Part shown: positions 50,208 through 59,435 of the stretch, piece after piece
How the letters are laid out: each line of letters begins with the position of its first letter
How positions within the stretch are numbered: the stretch's first letter is position 1
Assembly: GCF_040096455.1 (NCBI RefSeq)
Contig: NZ_JBBMER010000002.1
Coordinates: forward strand, 186,001 to 250,000
From: Lachnospira rogosae
Lineage (GTDB): Bacteria > Bacillota > Clostridia > Lachnospirales > Lachnospiraceae
Direction: 5' to 3'
Length of the DNA stretch: 64,000 bases
Notes under the pieces: generated by a model
Database searches by the model: none
What the model was told of the DNA's origin: nothing
The model's input: the letters and a program-made list of their open reading frames with translations, nothing else
Program-made: the position numbers and the translations under genes

Positions 50208-51268
50208 ACATCTGCCTCACTTAAATCCAGTTCTTCAACTATAACACTATCCGATGCCTGATATATCTCACCAAAACCAAGGTCTTTTACTGTAACAATA
50301 CATTTATCCTGTGAAGATGCCTTTACATTCATTGATATTCTTGTTGTCTTTCCTTCCCTGTAAGGAATAGAGCTTATATCAACCTGCTTTTCTATATATT
50401 TTCCGTCCGGCCATATAATCTGGAAATTTATAACCGACACATCTTCAATAATAAAATCAATTGTTCTTTCTGCCATATACCAGTTAGTTCCCATTTTGAC
50501 AATTCTAAACTTCATAGGACGTCCGTGTTCTGATATATCCGTTTCAATATCAGCTTTTATCCTGCCATCTGTAAGAAGGCACACATTACCAAATACCTGT
50601 GGAGATATATACTCCAACGCTGCAAAGCACGCACCTCTTACATATAAATTCTGCCCAACAAATGCTTTTCTTCCTGCAACTAATACTTTGGTGAATTCAT
50701 CTGGAAGCCTGTCCACATCAAATCCCATACCTGTAAGATATACACTTGAAGCCCTGTGCTTCTTAAAATATTCTGTCATATACAAGGTAACGGAATGTGA
50801 AGCCTTTTCTATTGTACTTCCTTCAGGCTGGCTTAATGTATGCTCCTGTAATATGTACTGCATATCACCAATCTTATTGCAGTACAATCTGTATACATCA
50901 ATTCCCGAAGCATTGTAATCCATAAGCACTGTACCATTCTGATAAAGTTCCTTCTTCTGGCTGTACGCATAATATGCAAAGCTTTCTATTCTGCTTATTA
51001 TCTGGTACTGCTCATTTGCAACACCTGCATTGTACAGCTCCTCCTTTACAATCTCCAGTGTATCTTTGGTAAAATCAGGAACAACAACACATATAGAAGC
51101 TACACTGCTGGCATTTTTCTTATTAATAACAGCTTTTATATTCTCTGATAAAGTTTTGTCTTTTTCGGTATCTGCTGCCACTGGTGCTTTTAACTCACTG
51201 TCATACACACACATCTGCATATTATCCTCAAGCAGCTCCACTCCTATTATCAAATCTGTATCGTTCAT
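50204..51268 (-). CDS. DUF5716 family protein
   Basis: The protein (about 354 residues) starts MNDTDLIIGVELLEDN after a GGAG site; a start 12 bases upstream is less likely. The first half has the feel of an actin/Hsp70-like ATPase fold: a G-V/I-x-L/I strand at the N-terminus, VLMDYNASGIDVYRLY near residue 120 in phosphate-loop position, and VYLTGMGFDVDRLPDEF near 185. I call it DUF5716, a family of unknown function mostly seen in Lachnospiraceae next to DUF5717. The C-terminal 120 residues are beta-rich. Overlap with the next gene indicates coupled translation. Confidence 0.7.
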   Translation of the reverse strand: MNDTDLIIGVELLEDNMQMCVYDSELKAPVAADTEKDKTLSENIKAVINKKNASSVASICVVVPDFTKDTLEIVKEELYNAGVANEQYQIISRIESFAYYAYSQKKELYQNGTVLMDYNASGIDVYRLYCNKIGDMQYILQEHTLSQPEGSTIEKASHSVTLYMTEYFKKHRASSVYLTGMGFDVDRLPDEFTKVLVAGRKAFVGQNLYVRGACFAALEYISPQVFGNVCLLTDGRIKADIETDISEHGRPMKFRIVKMGTNWYMAERTIDFIIEDVSVINFQIIWPDGKYIEKQVDISSIPYREGKTTRISMNVKASSQDKCIVTVKDLGFGEIYQASDSVIVEELDLSEADV

Positions 51269-51299
51269 AACTATCTCCATTCTTAGCAGGAATTTAGTC

Positions 51300-54200
51300 T
51301 TACTGCCTCATATTCTCTGGTACAAACAACTGCTTTGTCACATAATCTTCTACTGCATAGCTTTCCATAAGCTTCTTTAATGTAACCATATCCCTTAGCT
51401 CCTCGCTTGCAAGACATTCATTAATTGCATCAAATCTGCCCTTATTATCTCCATCATTAAGGTTATCGTACAATATGTTATATTCCTTCGTATTAGTGTC
51501 TGTTCCAATTGTATAATTATATATAACCTTGTCGTTATAGAACAATGAAAGTCTGTATGTAAATACTCCGCAGTTATCACATTTCATAACTGCACTTGCA
51601 TATTCTTTAGCATCATTGACTTTATAATTAATGACAACTTTATTATCAGGATTGCCATAATACTCAATCACTGTAACACCACAGGCATTATACGGTATAT
51701 TAAGAACACCATTAAAACGTTTATAATAATCATAAATTATCTCTTTTGCACATAATTCATCAAGAATGTTCTGTGCTGTGTCTTTAATATCTGGTTTATT
51801 CAATTCTTTTATATTCTCTGATACTTTTTTAAGCCACGCAGCAAGGCATATTACAGGAATACCAATCTTATCTTTGTAACATTCTTTTACAACCGTAAAT
51901 GTTATGTCACTTACATTTTTTCCTTTAATAAAATATAAAAATGAATTATAAGCTATATATGCTTTGGCTATCAGCTGTGATGCACCTTTATTATAATAAT
52001 CTGTAAATACCTGTGTAAGCTTATCATAATAATCTTTATCCTGAGTAAACATATACTGTGAGATAACCCTCTCAGAAAGATTTTTAATATTTACGCCAAA
52101 ATCAGATGCACTCTTCCACAACCTGTACATATCCTTGTCTGAACCATTATAATTATCAACCATATATTCAAGTACCAGCTCATTATACAGATGATTCCTG
52201 AACACATATTCACACAATATATCTTTATAGCTTTCCTTATTAACCGAAGCAGTAAGCTCGTGTACTATGAACTTAAACATCTTGCCTGCTGGAACTATTG
52301 TATAGCCGTAGCGTTCCATAAGTTCCCTTGCCTCATAATACATTCCGTACTCCAAAAGTATTTCAATAAGCCCCTGTGCCGTATTGATATCAAGACCATC
52401 TTTAATAAGGTCACTGTACTCATCATTAAAGGTTTCACCTTCATAATATTCTTTATAATATTCAATAAGCCACGAATTAATAAGTTGTCGGTATTCGTAT
52501 GTAACTCCTTTAACCATCGCCGCTTTCTTATATATAGATGGTGTATCCGCATTATATATATGCTTCTTTCTGCAATAATCTGCTCTGAATAAAGCTATAT
52601 ATGGCTCTTCAATGTCATATTCATCTAACAATGTTATATCCAGTGGTTCTTCTAATATCTTTTCTATCTCATAATTGACAGTGTTTCTTCTTATAACTCC
52701 GTCCGTACAGATAAATGCCATAGAACAGTTAGAGATATAAAGCGGAATATATATATCATTGCCTGTCATCTCATATATTGCAGGCTCTTTCATATAGCCG
52801 CATTTTACTATAACAGCTTTTACTTTACTGCAATCAGCAGTTACACGATACATAAATCTTAACTTAACCGCATATTCTGCTGTTTCATTATTGATAAGCT
52901 GTGGCTTTAAAAATTGTCTGTAAAGATACATAAGGTCATTATTGATACAGCCGGCCTTTAACTGCTCATAAAGATACAGTTCTATCATCTGCTCGTACGA
53001 ATCATATATATCCTTATAGAATGCTTTATTATAGACAACATTGGCATATAAGAAGGACTTCCATTCATAATTAATACCTGAATCATATGTAAAATACAAA
53101 AGGACAATTCTTGGAATTCTCACCTTTATATCTTTCTTTATGCTTGCCATATAGAACTCATATAATCTTGTTATTCTTATGCCTCTAAGAACCGCTTTCT
53201 CATAAAATGGAAATGCTTCCTCACCAGCTATTCCTTCCCTTACCATATGTGATATTAATACTTCTAATATGTCATCTTCTTCATATATTGTATAAAGTTT
53301 TTTTAATATCTCTATATTATCTTTATTAGTAATTCTTTCATTGGCAATTACAGCCGCTGCCTGCTTTGCAAGCTTTTCTGTAATCATATTGTACTTTATA
53401 CCAAATGCTATCACCTGAATCTCAAATCTGTTAAACAGCCTTAACAGCTCTGGCTGTGCATTATATATATTAAGTGCCTCTAAATACATAACCGGGCTTA
53501 TACAGCCATCATTAAAGCAATCCTTTATTCTTATAAGCTTAATGCTCTTGTTATTCTCAGACTGTCCGTCTATATAGAATAATATCCACAAAAGCACCCA
53601 GCTGTCATATCCGTGTTCATAACACTCTGTAACTATCTGGGCTACATCTGATGTATATCCTGCATCTTTTCTTTCAAGCGTGCTTACATAAAGGTAAAGA
53701 CTGTATAACTCAATATGATTATCAACATCGCTTAATACCCTGTCCTTAATGTTCTCAAGAATTCTGCTTCCATTGTAATCATCACCTGATATAAAATTAA
53801 CACCAGCCTGCAATACGTCAAATATTATGTCCGATTTCTTCAATCCACGAACTCTGTCAAGAATTTTATTAGTGTTAATAACCCATTCCTGCTTGGTTAT
53901 GCGTTTCATTCTGAACTGGAGATATTCTGCTGTAAGCCTGCTCTTTGCAGTTCTTATCTCTCTGTGTTCATCAAAGCCGCTGTCATTAACAATCTCTTTT
54001 CCATTTATTGTAATCTCTATTACTTCCTGATGACTGTAAGAGCTTATTATAATATACGCATAGTTATTGCCTGCATGAAGAAGCTTATCATCTATTATAT
54101 AATCCAGCTCATATACATCACCTATGAAATCATCAGAAGTTATTATTCCTCTTTTCATCTTAATAAATGGTGCTTCACACTGTACGTCAAGCTTTATATA

Positions 54201-54857
54201 GCCCCAGCCGTTCTTTTCTATAATTATGCTGTCCTTTTCGTTAGCACCATCTATATTATAATCTCTTATATTATTATCAACACTGAAAGTAAGAGCAGAC
54301 TTTTTCTTAATTGCTATTAAGAACTCCTCCATTGACTCATATACATTTTCTCTGTCATACAGGACATCGTAAAGATTATTTAATACATCATCACCCTGTA
54401 AGAATATTTTTTTGAATTTATCGGATCTGTATAAGCTTACTGCTTCTTCTTTATTAACCTGCACAAGATTAGTAAAATGGAACAGGTTATCCGCTTTTCC
54501 AAGGCTTGTATCTACTGTTTCTTTAACTGCTGTAAAGCTGTATAATACCTCTTTCTCTCCAGCATTAGTAACAAGCGTGAACTCTCCTTCTATGCTGTCC
54601 CCCTCTGAAAGTCCCCTTGCATCTATAACGTATTTAATATCACTGTCTTTTCCCGCAAATGACGGTGTAAGCACTGTCACCTTGGCATTATCAGAGTATA
54701 CTACCCCCTTAATTACATCTTGCGCCTGTATATGAAATTCTGCATTATGTATTGTGTCACAGATAACATCTTCTATAATAACATCATCAGGTTGTATTAT
54801 ATCTGGAATGTCATATCTGAACTTTCCTCTTGAAAGTCTGTTAATATACTCTCTCAT
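51300..54857 (-). CDS. DUF5717 family protein, very large
   Basis: This 1185-residue protein is the biggest in the window. Residues 1-120 look like an Ig-type beta domain (DIPDIIQPDDVIIEDVI and later GDSIEGEFTLVTNAGEKE). A long helical region of about 600 residues follows with repeat-like pairs of helices, rich in Tyr, and the last 110 residues are beta again. There is no signal peptide and no membrane helix, so it is cytosolic or recruited. I identify it as DUF5717 by overall pattern and by its partnership with DUF5716. It begins 5 bases from the end of rarA, so it may be read from the rarA promoter. No catalytic motif is visible. Confidence 0.7.
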   Translation of the reverse strand: MREYINRLSRGKFRYDIPDIIQPDDVIIEDVICDTIHNAEFHIQAQDVIKGVVYSDNAKVTVLTPSFAGKDSDIKYVIDARGLSEGDSIEGEFTLVTNAGEKEVLYSFTAVKETVDTSLGKADNLFHFTNLVQVNKEEAVSLYRSDKFKKIFLQGDDVLNNLYDVLYDRENVYESMEEFLIAIKKKSALTFSVDNNIRDYNIDGANEKDSIIIEKNGWGYIKLDVQCEAPFIKMKRGIITSDDFIGDVYELDYIIDDKLLHAGNNYAYIIISSYSHQEVIEITINGKEIVNDSGFDEHREIRTAKSRLTAEYLQFRMKRITKQEWVINTNKILDRVRGLKKSDIIFDVLQAGVNFISGDDYNGSRILENIKDRVLSDVDNHIELYSLYLYVSTLERKDAGYTSDVAQIVTECYEHGYDSWVLLWILFYIDGQSENNKSIKLIRIKDCFNDGCISPVMYLEALNIYNAQPELLRLFNRFEIQVIAFGIKYNMITEKLAKQAAAVIANERITNKDNIEILKKLYTIYEEDDILEVLISHMVREGIAGEEAFPFYEKAVLRGIRITRLYEFYMASIKKDIKVRIPRIVLLYFTYDSGINYEWKSFLYANVVYNKAFYKDIYDSYEQMIELYLYEQLKAGCINNDLMYLYRQFLKPQLINNETAEYAVKLRFMYRVTADCSKVKAVIVKCGYMKEPAIYEMTGNDIYIPLYISNCSMAFICTDGVIRRNTVNYEIEKILEEPLDITLLDEYDIEEPYIALFRADYCRKKHIYNADTPSIYKKAAMVKGVTYEYRQLINSWLIEYYKEYYEGETFNDEYSDLIKDGLDINTAQGLIEILLEYGMYYEARELMERYGYTIVPAGKMFKFIVHELTASVNKESYKDILCEYVFRNHLYNELVLEYMVDNYNGSDKDMYRLWKSASDFGVNIKNLSERVISQYMFTQDKDYYDKLTQVFTDYYNKGASQLIAKAYIAYNSFLYFIKGKNVSDITFTVVKECYKDKIGIPVICLAAWLKKVSENIKELNKPDIKDTAQNILDELCAKEIIYDYYKRFNGVLNIPYNACGVTVIEYYGNPDNKVVINYKVNDAKEYASAVMKCDNCGVFTYRLSLFYNDKVIYNYTIGTDTNTKEYNILYDNLNDGDNKGRFDAINECLASEELRDMVTLKKLMESYAVEDYVTKQLFVPENMRQ

Positions 54858-54862
54858 CAGTT

Positions 54863-56185
54863 CTACGTCTCCGAATTAATCTTTTTTAAATGTGTCTTTA
54901 TCTGCTTCTCATAGCCATTATCTGTTGGTTCATAGAACTTTACGTCCTCAAGTCCATCAGGTAAATACTGTTGCTTCACATAGTGGTTAGGATAATCGTG
55001 TGCATATTTATAACCTATGCCGTGTCCTAACTTTGAAGCACTCTTATAATGTGCATCCTGCAAATGTGCCGGCACAGGTGCTGTCTTGGTTGTCTTAACA
55101 AGTTCCATAGCCTTGTCAACTGCCATATAACAAGAGTTGCTCTTAGGTGCACAGGCAACATATAACGCCGCCTGTGAAAGAATTATCCTTGCCTCCGGCA
55201 TACCTATCCTCTCAACTGCAAGTGCTGCATTCGTAGCAACAACTAATGCGTAAGGGTCTGCATTGCCTACATCTTCACTTGCACATATCATTATTCTTCT
55301 TGCAATAAACTTTATATCTTCACCTGCATATAACATCTTTGCCAGATAATAACTTACTGCATCAGGGTCAGACCCCCTCATACTTTTAATAAATGCTGAT
55401 ATGGTATCATAATGATTATCACCCGTCTTATCATATCGGACAGCCCTTTTTTGTATACACTGTTCTGCTGTCTTTAAATCTATATGTATAAGTCCGTCAT
55501 CTGACCTGTCAGTTGTAAGTATTCCAAGTTCTATCGCATTAAGTGCACTTCTTGCATCGCCATTTGCTATATCAGCAAGAAACTCCAAAGCCTCATCATC
55601 TATGTCAGCCTTGTAGCTTCCCATACCTCTTTCTTTATCGTATACAGCTCTCTTTAGTATCTCTTTGATATCTTCCTTTGACAATGGCTTTAACTCAAAT
55701 ATTATAGACCTTGAAATCAAGGCTCCATTAACCTCAAAATATGGATTTTCTGTTGTTGCACCAACAAGCACAATAGTTCCGTCTTCCACGAATGGCAGAA
55801 GATAATCCTGCTGCCCCTTATTAAACCTATGTATCTCATCTACAAAAAGTATTGTCTTCTTACCATACATTCCAAGATTATTTTTCGCCCTCTCTACAAC
55901 ATCTTCCATCTCTTTCTTACCTGCTACTGTAGCATTAATCTGACAGAAATCCGCACTTGTCGTATTGGCAATAACCTTGGCTAATGTAGTCTTTCCAGTT
56001 CCAGGAGGTCCATAAAATATAATAGAGCTTAATTTATCCGCCTTTATAGCCCTGTATAAAAGCTTATCCTTACCAACAATATGCTGTTGTCCTACAACTT
56101 CTTCCAAAGTTCTTGGTCTTAATCTCATCGCAAGAGGAGAATCATTCTCCTGATTAGTCTTTCGCATATAATCAAATAAATCCAT
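54863..56185 (-). CDS. rarA: Replication-associated recombination protein A (MgsA/RarA)
   Basis: The 440-residue AAA+ protein has RLRPRTLEEVVGQQHIVG, Walker A GPPGTGKTTLAKVIA, Walker B ILFVDEIHRFNKGQQD, sensor 1 ATTENP and sensor 2 near DARSALNAIE. The C-terminal part contains the tetramerisation region (MRGSDPDAVSYYLAKML) and GIGYKYAHDYPNHYV typical of RarA. It acts at stalled replication forks. The DUF5717 gene starts just 5 bases after its stop, so the unknown operon is physically linked to a replication gene. Confidence 0.95.
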   Translation of the reverse strand: MDLFDYMRKTNQENDSPLAMRLRPRTLEEVVGQQHIVGKDKLLYRAIKADKLSSIIFYGPPGTGKTTLAKVIANTTSADFCQINATVAGKKEMEDVVERAKNNLGMYGKKTILFVDEIHRFNKGQQDYLLPFVEDGTIVLVGATTENPYFEVNGALISRSIIFELKPLSKEDIKEILKRAVYDKERGMGSYKADIDDEALEFLADIANGDARSALNAIELGILTTDRSDDGLIHIDLKTAEQCIQKRAVRYDKTGDNHYDTISAFIKSMRGSDPDAVSYYLAKMLYAGEDIKFIARRIMICASEDVGNADPYALVVATNAALAVERIGMPEARIILSQAALYVACAPKSNSCYMAVDKAMELVKTTKTAPVPAHLQDAHYKSASKLGHGIGYKYAHDYPNHYVKQQYLPDGLEDVKFYEPTDNGYEKQIKTHLKKINSET

Positions 56186-56262
56186 AATTGTGTCCTTGTG
56201 ATTCCCTTAATGAATATTATTTAATAATATAGCATATTATACGGCAAATGGCACTACTTTAA

Positions 56263-57501
56263 TTAAAGTAAGCTTTTAAATATTTTCTTAACCGTGTCCA
56301 TAAAGCCTGCTGTATCAACATTTTCGCAGCTTATTATCTTAACACTTCCAATATAAGCCTCATTGTAATAATATTTAATAACGCCTACCTCATCACCCTC
56401 TTTTAATGGAGCTTTAATATTATCATTAATTATGCACTCCCGTCTTATATCATCATTGTTATATTTATTAATGAACATATATGAATAGTCTTTTTCCTTT
56501 GTTATCTTAATCTTATCCTGCCTGCCCGATGAGATTTTAATGCTCTCTGTATCAAGCGGTTCTTCATCTTTATATATACTGCACACACTAAAACCATAAT
56601 TAAGAAGCGTTATCGCATCACTGAATCGTATCTTGCTTGTCGGTGCCGCCATAACAACTGCTATAAGATCTATTCCGTCTTTATTGGCTGTTCCTGAAAG
56701 GCAGCAGCCTGCCTTGCTCGTTGAACCTGTCTTTAAGCCTGTGGCATAGGCATACTGTTTCATAAGCTTATTAGTATTGGTAAGCACGAAATCCTTCTCG
56801 CCTTTTCTTGTAATGTGTGTTATGCTCTCCATCCATATACTGCTGAATTCTTTTATCTGTGGGTGGTTATTAATAAGCTCCCGGCTCATAACCGCTACAT
56901 CTCTCGCACTTGATGTATGTCCATCTACATCAAGTCCACAGCAGTTAATAAAATGTGTGTTGCTCATTCCTAGTTCACGGGCTTTCTCATTCATTTTATC
57001 AACAAATACATTCTCTGCCCCGCTTATGTGTTCTGCCATTGCAACACAGGCATCATTAGCACTTGCCACCGCTATACACTTAATCATAGTCCTGACACTC
57101 TGTATCTCTCCCGGCTCAAGGAACACCTGGCTTCCGCCCATTGAAGCCGCATATTCCGACACAGTTACCGGGTCTTCCATATTAATGCTTCCGTCCTCTA
57201 TTGCCTCAAATATAAGTATAAGCGTCATTATCTTTGTTATGCTTGCAGGTGCAAGAACTGTATCGGCATCCTTTTCATATATTACCTGTCCTGTCGCCGC
57301 CTCCATAAGTATCGCAGAAGGTGTATCTATGTCTGGTCCTGATACTTCCTCTGCACAGCAAAAAACAGGTACAATAACAGCCGAAGTAATTAACATAATT
57401 ATGGCTGTTATTATACCTGTAATTCTTTTTATATGTCCTGTTCTGTCCTTATGTCCTGCTTTATCTGAATATTCTGCTAACACTTTCATATATCCGGACA
57501 T
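56263..57501 (-). CDS. D-alanyl-D-alanine carboxypeptidase (DacF/PBP5-like)
   Basis: A signal peptide (about residues 25-50, ending in VPVFCCAEE) is preceded by an unusually long basic leader. The peptidase S11 domain has the three active-site motifs: LAPASITKIMTL (S-x-x-K), AVASANDACVAM (S-x-N) and TGLKTGSTSKAG (K-T-G). GCCL follows it. A C-terminal beta domain (about residues 320-412), like that of PBP5, ends in the amphipathic FMDTVKKIFKSLL that binds the membrane. It trims pentapeptides in peptidoglycan. DacF-type enzymes are often linked to sporulation. An AGAGG site lies before ATG 57501. Confidence 0.92.
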   Translation of the reverse strand: MSGYMKVLAEYSDKAGHKDRTGHIKRITGIITAIIMLITSAVIVPVFCCAEEVSGPDIDTPSAILMEAATGQVIYEKDADTVLAPASITKIMTLILIFEAIEDGSINMEDPVTVSEYAASMGGSQVFLEPGEIQSVRTMIKCIAVASANDACVAMAEHISGAENVFVDKMNEKARELGMSNTHFINCCGLDVDGHTSSARDVAVMSRELINNHPQIKEFSSIWMESITHITRKGEKDFVLTNTNKLMKQYAYATGLKTGSTSKAGCCLSGTANKDGIDLIAVVMAAPTSKIRFSDAITLLNYGFSVCSIYKDEEPLDTESIKISSGRQDKIKITKEKDYSYMFINKYNNDDIRRECIINDNIKAPLKEGDEVGVIKYYYNEAYIGSVKIISCENVDTAGFMDTVKKIFKSLL

Positions 57502-57611
57502 AATAATAACCTCTTATAACATTTGTTATTATATATGTCCTTATATACCCTATTATACCTTAAAGTCTTAGAATAATGCTGCAATATCTGTTTCATTAAT
57601 ATACAATTGCT

Positions 57612-59420
57612 TTAATGTGTTCCAATCCACAGCCTGTCCACTGTTCCTATCTGGCTCTTTGAACCACCCTTTAAGTCGCAAGAATATAATGTCTTATCAG
57701 AACCATAATAATACAATCTCTTTCTGTAAAGACTTGTATCAGATGTATTAACTGTATCTGTAACATTTCCCATAAGCACTTTCTTAGCTGATGGTGTCTT
57801 TAAATAATACTGTCCGTCATTATCTATATAAGTAATAGACTCTTTTGTATTATTAATAAGCGATAAGCTTCCGTCCTTCACATTCTCTGCAATAACAGTC
57901 TTATCACCCTTTAATGCATTGATAAGCTTTGCCTCTGAATTAATGTATACAAGTTCACCCGATGCTTTTAAGAATACTATGTTCTGCATATTTCCTATGC
58001 TGCCAAGTTCTTTCTTATCTGACACCATTCCGTCTTTATACTTTGCATATGACACTTTTTTATTACCTACCCAGTATATGTAATCATTCTTACTATCAAT
58101 AATATATGTCATATTAGCACCATCAATGCCATCAAGCTGCTGTGCCAAGCCATTCTTAACACTAACAATATAATTATTGTCCTGTGAATTATATATATAT
58201 TCATCAGCCTTGTCAGATGTATTCAGATGTCCTGCACCTTTAGTATACACGCCATCTGTATCACTTAATGGATATATATTATCCACATTATCTGCCACAT
58301 ATGTCTGCTTCTTATTGCTATAATTGTACTGATATAATCTGTTATCACTATCAAGTATTATAATTGTATCGCTGTCACTGTATACATATGCCTGCGTAAG
58401 ACTGGCTTCTATTGTATCAGTCTTTCCTATAAGACTTCCTGAACTTTTATCATTGGTAATCTCTGCCATAGACAGCTTAAGTCCACCTGTCTTTCCTGTG
58501 TCATTGATAGTTTCTGTTTCTTTGTAAATAATTGTGCCTTTATCTGAAATATAATATATCTCGTGTGCATATATATTATTTACAACTTCCACACTTTCAT
58601 CCTGTGACCATACATATAATGAATATAACTCATCTTCATCATTATACACATCTGCCGCATAATACTTTCCATCCGGACTTGCAGCACTTGAAACCACACT
58701 GTCCTTAGATATATTTTCCGGCCATTCCGGTGTATAAAATGTAACTTCATCAAGACCAAATAATGCATCCTTAACATCACATATATACTGGCTTTCAAGT
58801 GAAGATACATCATATATGCGGCTTCCATCACTCATATATATATATGAATTCTTCCTTAACAAAACAGCCATAATTAATGAAATAGCAGCTATCGCCACTA
58901 TAACTATGGCGACAGCTACTCCTGCTTTCTTATATGAATGTTTTGTCTGTGGTCTTATCCTGCTATCCATCTTAATATTATTATCTGCCTTAACATTATT
59001 ATCCGTCTTAGCATTATTATTTTTTCTGGTCTTAGCCTTTTCCTGCTGGGCTTTTCCTTTAGCTTTACTGGCAAGCTTTTCACTTCCAGCCTTTAACTTA
59101 TCAGCCACATCATTAAAATCAACTTTAGTTATATCAAAGACACCTTCATCATAATTCTTTACCTTATTCGAACGCTTCTTTGCACGCTTTCCCTGCTGTA
59201 TTGTCTTGCCATCTTTATCAGATTGTTCTGATTCACCAGACAAAACATTGCAAGCTTCTTCTGCACTGTCTAAGACCTTCTGTATCTCTTTTCTTGCCAG
59301 GCTTTCTTCATATGCTTTACGTCTAGCCATATAGTCACTGCTGTTAATCTTAATTACAGGTCCATTACATCTGGGACACTCATTGCCCTCATATTCTGTT
59401 CCACATTTAACACATTTCAT
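57612..59420 (-). CDS. Zinc-ribbon membrane protein with extracytoplasmic propeller-like domain
   Basis: The 602-residue protein begins with a zinc ribbon (CVKCGTEYEGNECPRC), then 130 cytoplasmic residues rich in Lys, Glu and Asn (a repeated N-N-x-K pattern near residues 130-155). One membrane helix (GVAVAIVIVAIAAISLIMAV) follows, with about 400 residues outside. The outer part has repeated strand pairs such as SPDGKYYAADVYNDEDELYS and YWVGNKKVSYAKYKD, like DUF5050 or TolB-type propellers. No enzyme motif is seen. It might be a sensor or envelope stress protein. It ends 110 bases before the carboxypeptidase start. Confidence 0.65.
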   Translation of the reverse strand: MKCVKCGTEYEGNECPRCNGPVIKINSSDYMARRKAYEESLARKEIQKVLDSAEEACNVLSGESEQSDKDGKTIQQGKRAKKRSNKVKNYDEGVFDITKVDFNDVADKLKAGSEKLASKAKGKAQQEKAKTRKNNNAKTDNNVKADNNIKMDSRIRPQTKHSYKKAGVAVAIVIVAIAAISLIMAVLLRKNSYIYMSDGSRIYDVSSLESQYICDVKDALFGLDEVTFYTPEWPENISKDSVVSSAASPDGKYYAADVYNDEDELYSLYVWSQDESVEVVNNIYAHEIYYISDKGTIIYKETETINDTGKTGGLKLSMAEITNDKSSGSLIGKTDTIEASLTQAYVYSDSDTIIILDSDNRLYQYNYSNKKQTYVADNVDNIYPLSDTDGVYTKGAGHLNTSDKADEYIYNSQDNNYIVSVKNGLAQQLDGIDGANMTYIIDSKNDYIYWVGNKKVSYAKYKDGMVSDKKELGSIGNMQNIVFLKASGELVYINSEAKLINALKGDKTVIAENVKDGSLSLINNTKESITYIDNDGQYYLKTPSAKKVLMGNVTDTVNTSDTSLYRKRLYYYGSDKTLYSCDLKGGSKSQIGTVDRLWIGTH

Positions 59421-59435
59421 AAATTAATACCTATA

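Noticed and set aside
51395..54735. Several long reading frames on either strand within the DUF5717 gene
   Set aside because: The single 1185-codon frame has a good start and ribosome site and consistent composition; the others are shadows.
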